Part shown: positions 1 through 4,646 of the stretch, in pieces
Layout of the letters: each line of letters opens with the position of its first letter
Position numbering within the stretch: position 1 is the first letter of the stretch
Origin: DATDGX01 sp036521875
GTDB taxonomy: Bacteria > Desulfobacterota > Binatia > Binatales > Binataceae
Direction of reading: 5' to 3'
Assembly (NCBI GenBank): GCA_036521875.1
Contig: DATDGX010000258.1
Location: 1-5,642 of the forward strand
Length of the DNA stretch: 5,642 nt
Translations under genes and position numbers: made by a program
The notes under the pieces: model-generated
Told to the model about the DNA's origin: nothing
The model's input: the letters and a program-made list of their open reading frames with translations, nothing else
Database searches by the model: none

Positions 1-802
1 GGGTGAACAGTTCCGCGCCCTTGCGAGTGGTGAAATCGATAGCGTCCTTGCCGTACTGCATCGCTTCCTCGCGCGTCGGCGCGCAGATGCATACGGTGGC
101 GGCCGCGGTGCGATCGTTGATGAACGAGCCCACCGGCTCGCAATCCTTGAGCGCCTTCTTGTACATCCCGATCAGCTTGTCGAGCACGCCAGGCTCCGAG
201 ATTCCGAACCCGAGCGCGCCGATTCCCATGTGCCCCGCCGTTTCCCAGGTGGTCGGCTGCGTTGACGCGACCCACATCGGGGGATGCGGCTTCTGGATCG
301 GTTTCGGGATCACCTCGCGCTCCGGCATCTTGAAGAATTTGCCGTCCCACGAGAATTTCTCCTGGGTCCACATTTTCGGGATCGCCCTGATGGCCTCTTC
401 CCACATCGGTTTGGAGTCTTCGGGATTGACCTGGAAGCCGTCGAGCTCAGCCTCGGTTATCGAGCGGCCGCTGCCGAACTCGACGCGCCCATTGGACATG
501 ATGTCGAGCACCGCGATCCGCTCGGCGACGCGCGCCGGATGATTGAATGGAATCGGCAGCAGGCAGACGCCGTGGCCGAGCCTGATCTGCGAAGTCACCT
601 GGCTGAGCGCGCCGTACCAGACCTCTGGCGCCGACGAGTACGACCATTCGTGGAGGAAGTGATGCTCAACGGTCCACACTGAGTGATAGCCCATCCGGTC
701 GGCGAGCTTCACCTGCTCGGTCGCCTGATGGTAGATGTCGTACATGAATCCTTCGTAATGCGGCCGGCTCCGCTGGATTTCATACTGCAGGGCAAATTCC
801 AT
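1..802 (-). CDS. LLM-class (luciferase-like) flavin-dependent oxidoreductase, 3' end outside window
   Basis: This is the N-terminal 267 residues of a bacterial-luciferase-superfamily monooxygenase. Family members use reduced flavin (FMNH2 or F420H2) in a TIM barrel to oxidise or reduce small organic substrates in the cytoplasm. Visible hallmarks are the MEFALQYE first strand, VWTVEHHF (residues 42-49), IRLGHGVCLLP (73-83), NHPARVAERIAVLDIMSNGR (87-106) leading to VEFGSGR (107-113), and a PHPPMWVAST strand (172-181). Full family members are usually about 340-400 residues, so roughly the last quarter lies beyond the left edge. The start is ATG at 800-802, supported by a strong GAGGAGG ribosome site seven bases upstream. 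The frame is open to base 2. The gene lies 129 bases downstream of a TetR gene on the same strand and may be its target. Substrate and cofactor (FMN or F420) cannot be told from this fragment. The family call is secure. Confidence 0.93.
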   Translation of the reverse strand, partial: MEFALQYEIQRSRPHYEGFMYDIYHQATEQVKLADRMGYHSVWTVEHHFLHEWSYSSAPEVWYGALSQVTSQIRLGHGVCLLPIPFNHPARVAERIAVLDIMSNGRVEFGSGRSITEAELDGFQVNPEDSKPMWEEAIRAIPKMWTQEKFSWDGKFFKMPEREVIPKPIQKPHPPMWVASTQPTTWETAGHMGIGALGFGISEPGVLDKLIGMYKKALKDCEPVGSFINDRTAAATVCICAPTREEAMQYGKDAIDFTTRKGAELFT

Positions 803-809
803 TCGTGTT

Positions 810-816
810 CCTCCTC
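810..816 (-). promoter_or_regulatory. Ribosome binding site of the LLM oxidoreductase
   Basis: On the minus strand the sequence reads GAGGAGG, seven bases before the ATG at 802. This near-complete anti-SD match fixes the start and is the strongest ribosome site in the window. Confidence 0.85.
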
Positions 817-849
817 GCGGCGAATTGGGCCGCGCGCTTGCTGGCTGCT

Positions 850-862
850 CCGCGAATCGCGG
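850..862. promoter_or_regulatory. 13-bp palindrome, candidate operator in the tetR-oxidoreductase gap
   Basis: CCGCGAATCGCGG is a perfect dyad with 6-bp arms and one central base. It overlaps a second perfect 10-bp palindrome, GCGGCGCCGC (859-868). It lies between the tetR stop (932) and the oxidoreductase ATG (802), about 50 bases upstream of that ATG. No T-tract follows on either strand, so it is not an intrinsic terminator. TetR proteins bind short dyads as dimers, so this is a candidate operator. In GC-rich DNA such dyads also arise by chance, and no clear promoter boxes can be placed beside it. Confidence 0.3.
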
Positions 863-931
863 CGCCGCTTTTCACCGTTCAGCTGCCATTGATCTCGATC
901 CGATTTTGATCCCGGGCTGGTTTGATTTCGT

Positions 932-1648
932 CTACTGAATTGATTTCGCGTGATCCGGTTTGGCGTGATCCAGTCTCGCGTTTTTAACTGGCGGGGCGAT
1001 AATTGACGGCTTGCTCCAGTCCTTCAGAAACTCGTTGGCCTGGCGCCGCAGCGCGCGGTGCAGATCGAAGCGCGGGCCGTGCAGATACCACAGCATCGCG
1101 AGGCCGATGGTGGTGGTCCACATCTGCGATGCCGCCCATGGCACATCGAGCGATCGATCGAAGGCGCCCAGCGTCTTGCCGCGCTCGACGAGCCGGCGGA
1201 GCTGCTCGAACTGTCCGAGGTTTGCGCGCCGCATCGCGCGCAGCACGCGCGGTCCGATCTTGTGCGACTCGAGCGTGATGATCATCAGCAGGCGGGTGAC
1301 CCACGGGTTCTTCTCATTGAACTCCGCGTTCTTCGCGAAGATGTGCAGAAACTCGCTGCGGTACCCGGCGCGGGAGGCGGCCTGCGGCATCTTCAGGACG
1401 TTGGCGCTCCAGTCACCGAGCACCTTGTCGACCACCGCGAGGAAGAAGTCTTCCTTGTCGGTGAAATGCCAGTAGAGCGCGCCTTTGGTGACGCCGGCCG
1501 CGCGCGCGATGCGCGCGAGCGAGGTGCCGCGATAGCCATAGGAGGCGAACAGATCCATCGCGGCGGTAATCAGGACTTGGTCGAGAGAACCGCGCCGGTG
1601 CGGGGGCGACGCACTGCGCGTCGCCGGCTTTCTCAACGGTGATATCAT
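932..1648 (-). CDS. TetR/AcrR-family transcriptional regulator
   Basis: This 238-residue one-component repressor acts as a dimer on DNA and is normally released by a small ligand. The N-terminal DNA-binding domain is clear at about residues 22-70: ITAAMDLFASYGYRGTSLA, then IARAAGVTKGALYWHFTDKEDFF, which carries the canonical helix-turn-helix and the YWHF signature. The rest is helical and ligand-binding, as usual poorly conserved, with an aromatic stretch (WTTTIGLAMLWYLHG, 177-191) that could line a hydrophobic pocket. A basic 20-residue extension precedes the domain, and the C-terminus ends in a short DHAK-P-DHAK repeat. The ATG at 1646-1648 has no good ribosome site, but no upstream start is better. 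It precedes the LLM oxidoreductase gene on the same strand, which suggests regulation of that gene, its own gene, or both. The ligand is unknown. Confidence 0.93.
   Translation of the reverse strand: MISPLRKPATRSASPPHRRGSLDQVLITAAMDLFASYGYRGTSLARIARAAGVTKGALYWHFTDKEDFFLAVVDKVLGDWSANVLKMPQAASRAGYRSEFLHIFAKNAEFNEKNPWVTRLLMIITLESHKIGPRVLRAMRRANLGQFEQLRRLVERGKTLGAFDRSLDVPWAASQMWTTTIGLAMLWYLHGPRFDLHRALRRQANEFLKDWSKPSIIAPPVKNARLDHAKPDHAKSIQ
948..977 (-). repeat. 15-nt tandem repeat at the 3' end of tetR (DHAK-P-DHAK)
   Basis: Two adjacent 15-base units (948-962 and 963-977) share 12 of 15 bases and start with the identical nine bases GCGTGATCC on the plus strand. On the coding strand they give a duplicated DHAK near the very end of the TetR protein (residues 227-230 and 232-235). 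This looks like a recent in-frame slippage duplication in a tolerant tail. Confidence 0.7.
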
Positions 1649-1656
1649 TTTACTGA

Positions 1657-1695
1657 ACGAGCGGTATGTTGAGGCTAAAGAGGGTCGCTCGTCAA
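1657..1695 (-). promoter_or_regulatory. Candidate tetR promoter/operator with 7-bp inverted repeat
   Basis: ACGAGCG (1657-1663) and CGCTCGT (1686-1692) are perfect inverted copies separated by 22 bases, just upstream of the tetR ATG at 1648. On the minus strand a TTGACG -35-like box (1695-1690) overlaps the outer arm. The -10 region 17-19 bases on is poor (TCAACA/AACATA). Arms flanking a possible promoter would fit autorepression by the TetR protein, but the spacing is longer than most TetR operators and the arms are short. Confidence 0.3.
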
Positions 1696-1779
1696 GGGCG
1701 GCTCACGCGCGGCGGCATTCGCCTCGGAGCTTGAACTGAGTCTCCCGGCTAATTCATTTCAACGGTTGAGCGCGGCGCG

Positions 1780-1814
1780 AAAAATTTGCCCCGAAATAGC
1801 GACGAGGGGCGAAA
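1780..1814 (-). terminator. Terminator-like hairpin with T-tract, downstream of the HTH gene
   Basis: Read on the minus strand, TTTCGCCCC (1814-1806) can pair with GGGGCAAA (1792-1785) through one bulged C and a 13-base loop. It is followed directly by TTTTT (1784-1780). That is the layout of an intrinsic terminator for the HTH gene, whose stop lies about 90 bases upstream. The stem shares its first arm with the perfect hairpin at 1803-1830, so the two structures exclude each other. Strand and function are inferred only from structure. Confidence 0.4.
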
Positions 1815-1830
1815 CGAATTTCGCCCCTCG
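1803..1830. repeat. Perfect 12-bp hairpin with 4-nt loop
   Basis: CGAGGGGCGAAA (1803-1814) and TTTCGCCCCTCG (1819-1830) are perfect inverted copies around CGAA. In minus-strand RNA the loop is UUCG, closed by an A-U pair. It is the most stable simple structure in the intergenic DNA between the HTH gene (stop 1901) and tetR (start 1648). No T-tract follows it directly on either strand. On the minus strand its distal arm is also the first arm of a terminator-like hairpin ending at 1780. It could be an antiterminator, an mRNA 3'-end stabiliser, or a protein-binding dyad. Confidence 0.75.
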
Positions 1831-1900
1831 ATCGAAAATGAGGTCGTGGAAAATGCCGCCGCTTGACTTGAATCAGCGGCCGAAGATTATTGCCGCGCGG

Positions 1901-2122
1901 TCAGTTCCGGTTCGACGGACCGGCTTCGGCTTTCATATTGCGCTCGAGGCACCAGCGGTCGATGACCTCGGCATTGAAACGCCAATCGGTTCCAATGCGG
2001 AAGCCCGGGAGCTCGCCACGGCGCAGTAGCTTGTAGATGGTAGAGGGATGCACGCGCAGGTATTCTGAAAGCTCCTTGACGGTCATCACTCTGGGCAAGC
2101 TGTACTTGGTCTCATTAGCCAT
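1901..2122 (-). CDS. Small excisionase-type helix-turn-helix (HTH_17) DNA-binding protein
   Basis: This 73-residue protein is almost entirely one winged-helix/MerR-like DNA-binding domain of the excisionase type (residues about 12-58). VMTVKELSEYLRVHPSTIYK (12-31) is the helix-turn-helix, LLRRGELPGFRIGTDWRF (32-49) the recognition and wing segment, and AEVIDRWC (51-58) the closing helix. In other genomes the family includes phage/plasmid Xis proteins and many free-standing chromosomal regulators. Start: the frame reaches back to a TTG at 2242, but the ATG at 2120-2122 has GGAG five bases upstream and places the domain at the usual distance from the N-terminus. No integrase, attachment site or other mobile gene is visible, so a local regulator is more likely than an excisionase. 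It is divergent from the PEBP-to-GT2 gene group. Targets are unknown. Confidence 0.88.
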   Translation of the reverse strand: MANETKYSLPRVMTVKELSEYLRVHPSTIYKLLRRGELPGFRIGTDWRFNAEVIDRWCLERNMKAEAGPSNRN

Positions 2123-2127
2123 GTTAT

Positions 2128-2131
2128 CTCC
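2128..2131 (-). promoter_or_regulatory. Ribosome binding site deciding the HTH start
   Basis: GGAG on the minus strand stands five bases before the ATG at 2122. The alternative starts further out (ATG at 2188, TTG at 2242) lack a comparable site. This supports the 73-residue product over a 113-residue one. Confidence 0.65.
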
Positions 2132-2222
2132 AGTCGCGGCGGGTCCAACTCGCCGCTTGCGGGCATCGATGGGTGTTCGCTTCGGCATCGTAATTCGACC
2201 ATCCGCTTCCTTGGCCATCTTG

Positions 2223-2230
2223 AGTATACT
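2223..2230 (-). promoter_or_regulatory. Possible -10 box for the HTH gene (symmetric AGTATACT)
   Basis: AGTATACT is self-complementary, so TATACT, a good -10 match, is present on both strands. On the minus strand it would start an HTH transcript near 2217 with a leader of about 95 bases. I could not place a convincing -35 at 16-18 bases on either strand. If this is the promoter, the TTG start at 2242 lies outside the transcript, which agrees with the ATG at 2122 as the real start. Confidence 0.3.
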
Positions 2231-2320
2231 AGAACCTCTCAAAAACCGCGTTGAGGGTCAAGAGGCATTTATAGGTTTTCTGCGGGAACTAAGCGGGCAG
2301 TTAAAACATCAGGCAGCGGG

Positions 2321-2348
2321 TTGATTACGCGTGCCGACACGTAACAAT
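2321..2348 (+). promoter_or_regulatory. Possible promoter of the PEBP-to-GT2 gene group
   Basis: TTGATT (2321-2326), a 16-base spacer and AACAAT (2343-2348) match the sigma-70 boxes at four of six positions each. A small dyad, CGTG/CACG (2330-2333/2338-2341), lies in the spacer. Transcription would begin near 2355, about 45 bases before the PEBP ATG. The match is weak, so this is a candidate only. Confidence 0.22.
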
Positions 2349-2400
2349 ACGGGCATCACGAAAGGCCTGCCAAGTCAGGCGGTTCAAGAGCAGCCTCTTC

Positions 2401-2931
2401 ATGACTAGTCGCAAGATAACCTCTGTCCCGCTCCTACTGGCCCTCGCCGCGGCGATCGCTAATGCCCAGGCGCAATTCGCGATCACGAACTCGTCCTTTC
2501 CTCCCAACGGTCCGATCGGCGCCACGTTCACTTGCTCGGGCGCCAATCATTCGCCGGCGCTCGAATGGTCCGGGGCGCCGGCTGCGACGCGCTCCTACGC
2601 CATCATCGTTGCCGATCCGGACGCGCCGGGTGGGACTTTTATTCATTGGGTTGCGTATAATATTCCCACATCGGTCACAAAGGTGACCGAAGACGTTCCG
2701 AAAGTCCCGGAGATGCCAGGCGGCGGCGTGCAAGGAATGAATGGCGCTGGCCGCGTCGGGTACTTCGGTCCGTGTCCGCCGCCCGGCAAGGTGCATCATT
2801 ATCATTTCAGCTTGTTCGCGCTGGACTCCATGCTTAGCGTCGGCACGGGCGCGGACGCGGAAGCGTTGGAGGCCGCGATGAAGGGACACATCATCGCGCA
2901 GACTGAAGTGATGGGGACTTATAGCCGTTGA
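2401..2931 (+). CDS. Exported YbhB/YbcL-family (PEBP, Raf-kinase-inhibitor-like) protein
   Basis: This 176-residue protein belongs to the phosphatidylethanolamine-binding protein superfamily. A signal peptide is clear: basic MTSRK, hydrophobic VPLLLALAAAIA, then NAQA with likely cleavage before Q25, so the mature protein acts in the periplasm or outside the cell. The two family signatures are present: ADPDAPGG with IHW (residues 71-83), and GYFGPCPPPGKVHHYHFSLF (120-139) followed by ALD. Together these form the anion/ligand-binding pocket. SPALEWSGAP (51-60) and NIP (87-89) also match. Length is normal for the exported bacterial form. Bacterial members have no settled biochemical role; despite the name, kinase inhibition is not implied. 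The ATG at 2401 has only AAGAG upstream, inside a small hairpin. It is the first gene of a five-gene plus-strand run, 47 bases before the next. Confidence 0.93.
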   Translation: MTSRKITSVPLLLALAAAIANAQAQFAITNSSFPPNGPIGATFTCSGANHSPALEWSGAPAATRSYAIIVADPDAPGGTFIHWVAYNIPTSVTKVTEDVPKVPEMPGGGVQGMNGAGRVGYFGPCPPPGKVHHYHFSLFALDSMLSVGTGADAEALEAAMKGHIIAQTEVMGTYSR

Positions 2932-2958
2932 ATTGACGGCCGATCGCAGACGCGCTCC

Positions 2959-2965
2959 GGAGAAG
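2959..2965 (+). promoter_or_regulatory. Distant ribosome site of the SRPBCC-like gene
   Basis: GGAGAAG is the only good anti-SD match before the ATG at 2979, but it lies 13 bases away, longer than usual. No other in-frame start lies nearer, so the ATG is kept. Confidence 0.4.
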
Positions 2966-2978
2966 CGAATCATCGACC

Positions 2979-3578
2979 ATGGGTAGAACTTACAGAGTTG
3001 TAGCCGCAGTCGTCGTAATAGTGGTGATTGCGTATGCCGGATGGCGCTTCCACGAGTCGCGACGCGCGCGAACCGCGGGGCTGCTGAGTGAGAAAATCGT
3101 ACACACCGGCGACGTCTGGACCGCCGACTTCTCGGCGCGGATTCCCGCCACCGAGCCGGCCGTGTTCGACGCGATCAAGGATGTCGAAAAATCGCGCTCC
3201 GATCAGGTCAAGAGCATCAAGGTCGTCTCCGAGCAGGGCAACACCAAGCTCGTCGACATGGAGCTTGCGGGACCCGGCGGCCAACCAATTATGATGCGCT
3301 TGCAGTTCACCTACCTGCCCGCAGAACATCGCATCACCTATCACACCGTCGACAGTCCCGCGCTCGACACGCAGGCTGAGTACAAGCTCGACGACGACGG
3401 GGCCGACACGCTGCTGACGGTTCACCAGACCACCAAATTCGGGCAGCCGATACCGCTACCCGATGGCGTCGTCGAGCAGATCATCCGCGGGATATTCGTG
3501 GCGCAGCTCGAGGGCCTGCACCACGCGCTGCACATCACGATCGCCGAGCCGTCTGAAGACAACGGCGACGAGCCCTGA
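2979..3578 (+). CDS. Membrane-anchored SRPBCC (START/Bet v1-like) domain protein
   Basis: This 199-residue protein has one N-terminal membrane helix (about residues 6-20, VVAAVVVIVVIAYAG). A basic flank (RRAR, 28-31) follows it, so topology is not certain from charge alone. The remainder resembles the SRPBCC lipid/hydrophobic-ligand-binding fold: a first strand WTADFSARIPATEPAVFDAI (47-66) as in coenzyme-Q-binding and polyketide-cyclase-like members, central strands (LVDMELAG, IMMRLQFTYL, HRITYHTV, AEYKLDDDG, DTLLTVHQTT), and a long C-terminal helix (GVVEQIIRGIFVAQLEGLHHAL, about 163-184). The fold call rests on this strand-helix order and is moderate; specific function is unknown. An acidic tail (EPSEDNGDEP) ends the protein. 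It lies 47 bases after the PEBP gene and 15 before the DUF309 gene. Both this protein and its PEBP neighbour are probably envelope-located and may handle lipids or other hydrophobic molecules. Confidence 0.8.
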   Translation: MGRTYRVVAAVVVIVVIAYAGWRFHESRRARTAGLLSEKIVHTGDVWTADFSARIPATEPAVFDAIKDVEKSRSDQVKSIKVVSEQGNTKLVDMELAGPGGQPIMMRLQFTYLPAEHRITYHTVDSPALDTQAEYKLDDDGADTLLTVHQTTKFGQPIPLPDGVVEQIIRGIFVAQLEGLHHALHITIAEPSEDNGDEP

Positions 3579-3593
3579 GCGTCGCGTGACGCG

Positions 3594-4001
3594 ATGAGCG
3601 AAATCGCCGAGCATTTCGAAAAAGGCGTCGAGCTTTTCAACCGCGGCGAATTCTTCGAAGCGCACGAGGCAATGGAAGACGCGATGAACGCGCTCCAGGA
3701 CGATACTTCCGATTGGGACTTCTACCGGGGTTTGCTGCGCGCCGCCGTCGCCAATCACAAACTCACCCAGGGCGAGACCTCGAGCGCGATTCTGCATCTG
3801 CGCGCCGCCCTTGAGTTTCTCGCGCCGTACTCCGACCGCCATCGCGGCGTGAAGCTGCGCGAGTTCCGTTACGCGCTCAACGTCCAACTCGGGCGGCTGC
3901 TCGAACTCTCTGCTCGACCCGCGCAACCGGTGGAAGAGGCTGCGGCGCTCGCGGCAGATGCGGCCCGCGCAGATCCGCCGCGAATCGAGATGGCTCCGTG
4001 A
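3594..4001 (+). CDS. DUF309-family protein
   Basis: This 135-residue soluble helical protein fits the DUF309 family. The signature is FEKGVELFNRGEFFEAHEAMED (residues 8-29), matching the family pattern of a phenylalanine-glycine helix, a small turn, and a conserved HE pair (H24, E25). A second helix pair carries FYRGLLRAAVANHKLTQGE (43-61), the equivalent of the family's buried second segment. The tryptophan often seen a few residues after the HE pair is not present here (AMEDAMN). The C-terminal 30 residues are alanine-, proline- and acid-rich and probably disordered. The biochemical role of DUF309 is not known. The gene starts 15 bases after the SRPBCC-like gene with no clear ribosome site, which suggests coupled translation, and ends 19 bases before engB. 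Confidence 0.85.
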   Translation: MSEIAEHFEKGVELFNRGEFFEAHEAMEDAMNALQDDTSDWDFYRGLLRAAVANHKLTQGETSSAILHLRAALEFLAPYSDRHRGVKLREFRYALNVQLGRLLELSARPAQPVEEAAALAADAARADPPRIEMAP

Positions 4002-4020
4002 GCGGCCGCGCGCACTGACT

Positions 4021-4620
4021 ATGTCGAAGCTGGCCGCGGAATTCGTCGCCTCGGCATTCGCTCTCGCGGAATGCCCGCGATGGGATCGGCGCGAAGTCGC
4101 TCTCGCCGGGCGCTCGAATGTCGGCAAGAGCTCGATGCTCAACGCGCTCGCCGGAGTGAAGGGACTCGCGCGCACCAGCAGGACGCCGGGACGCACCCGA
4201 TGCCTCAACTACTTCGTGGTGGGCGAGTCGCTCGCGCTGGCCGACCTGCCGGGCTACGGCTATGCGAAGCTTCCGCACAAGGAAGCGCGGCGCATCGCCG
4301 CGATGATGCACGAGTACCTGATGCGGCGGCAAAATCTCGTCGCCATAGTTATCCTGGTTGATGCGCGGCGCGGCCCTGAGCAGGAAGAGCTCGAGCTGGC
4401 GCAGATGACGCGCGAGCGGGACCGCGAGGTCCTGGTCGCGGCTACCAAGTGCGACAAGCTGCGGCGCGCGGAGCGCGCGGCGGCGTTCGAGCGGCTGGCG
4501 CCGCTCGGCTCGGAGCCGATTCTATGTTCCGCCACCAGTGGCGAGGGGATAGAACAGCTTCGGCGCCGAATCCTCTCCTTCGCAAGAATTGAAACTCGCC
4601 CCCGCGCCGCCTCGCAATGA
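4021..4620 (+). CDS. engB: Ribosome biogenesis GTPase EngB (YihA/YsxC)
   Basis: This 199-residue TRAFAC-class GTPase is needed for late assembly of the large ribosomal subunit. All nucleotide motifs are visible: G1 GRSNVGKS (30-37), the G2/switch I segment TSRTPGRT (52-59), G3 DLPGYGYAK (75-83), the EngB hallmark, G4 TKCDK (142-146) and G5 SATSGEG (170-176). The N-terminal AEFVASA followed by VALAGRSNVGKSS is typical. Length matches the family (about 195-210). Start: the frame extends back to an ATG at 3958, but that would overlap the DUF309 gene by 44 bases and add an arginine-rich 21-residue segment unlike the family. The ATG at 4021 gives the standard N-terminus. No clear ribosome site is seen at either. 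The stop TGA overlaps an ATG (4617-4619) that opens a nine-codon mini-ORF leading into the glycosyltransferase. Confidence 0.97.
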   Translation: MSKLAAEFVASAFALAECPRWDRREVALAGRSNVGKSSMLNALAGVKGLARTSRTPGRTRCLNYFVVGESLALADLPGYGYAKLPHKEARRIAAMMHEYLMRRQNLVAIVILVDARRGPEQEELELAQMTRERDREVLVAATKCDKLRRAERAAAFERLAPLGSEPILCSATSGEGIEQLRRRILSFARIETRPRAASQ

Positions 4621-4646
4621 AACGCGCGCAGCGTCGATGGCGATGA
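4617..4646 (+). CDS. Nine-codon mini-ORF bridging engB and the glycosyltransferase gene
   Basis: ATG at 4617-4619 overlaps the engB stop (ATGA), and the frame reads MKRAQRRWR before a TGA at 4644-4646. That TGA in turn overlaps an ATG at 4643 (again ATGA), which is codon 3 of the glycosyltransferase frame. The arrangement could carry ribosomes from engB to the next gene by termination-reinitiation. It is too short to judge as a protein and could be chance in a 16-base gap; there is no ribosome site of its own. Confidence 0.25.
   Translation: MKRAQRRWR

Larger units (their letters stand above)
1649..1900. other. Intergenic region between HTH gene and tetR (252 bases)
   Basis: I see no protein-coding signal here. 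Short open frames in this stretch lack ribosome sites and recognisable sequence. The content I can support is the inverted repeat near tetR (1657-1692) and the hairpin pair at 1780-1830. The rest (about 1696-1779 and 1831-1900) holds nothing I recognise. Confidence 0.6.
2123..2400. other. Divergent intergenic control region (278 bases)
   Basis: The region lies between the minus-strand HTH gene and the plus-strand PEBP gene, so promoters for both should be here. It contains a symmetric AGTATACT box (2223-2230), a possible plus-strand promoter (2321-2348), a 5-bp dyad GCCTG/CAGGC (2365-2369/2376-2380), and a small AAGAG/CTCTT hairpin (2386-2399) ending one base before the PEBP ATG. I find no tRNA, riboswitch or other RNA gene. 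The AT-richer 2235-2310 part has no structure I can name. Confidence 0.6.

Noticed and set aside
3..542. Plus-strand open frame (179 codons) at the left edge
   Set aside because: It is antisense to the luciferase-like oxidoreductase, whose motifs and ribosome site are unambiguous.
1058..1642. Plus-strand open frame (194 codons) opposite tetR
   Set aside because: It is antisense to a clear TetR gene, is low-complexity Arg/Ala/Glu-rich, and has no ribosome site or recognisable domain.
2123..2242. N-terminal extension of the HTH protein from a TTG start
   Set aside because: No ribosome site, sequence unlike the family, it lies beyond a possible -10 box, and a good GGAG-ATG pair exists at 2131-2120.
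2320..2400. tRNA-like segment around GGTTCAAGAGC
   Set aside because: The bases flanking the T-loop-like motif do not form a T-stem, and no acceptor or anticodon arm can be built.
2434..2973. Minus-strand open frame (179 codons) opposite the PEBP gene
   Set aside because: The PEBP signatures and signal peptide on the plus strand are decisive, and the antisense product has no recognisable features.
3958..4020. Longer EngB start giving 21 extra residues
   Set aside because: It overlaps the DUF309 gene by 44 bases and adds an Arg-rich segment not expected in EngB; the ATG at 4021 gives the standard N-terminus.
3456..4208. Long minus-strand open frame (250 codons) opposite the SRPBCC, DUF309 and engB genes
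   Set aside because: It crosses three well-supported plus-strand genes, is arginine- and alanine-rich with no family signature, and is the usual shadow frame of GC-rich coding DNA.
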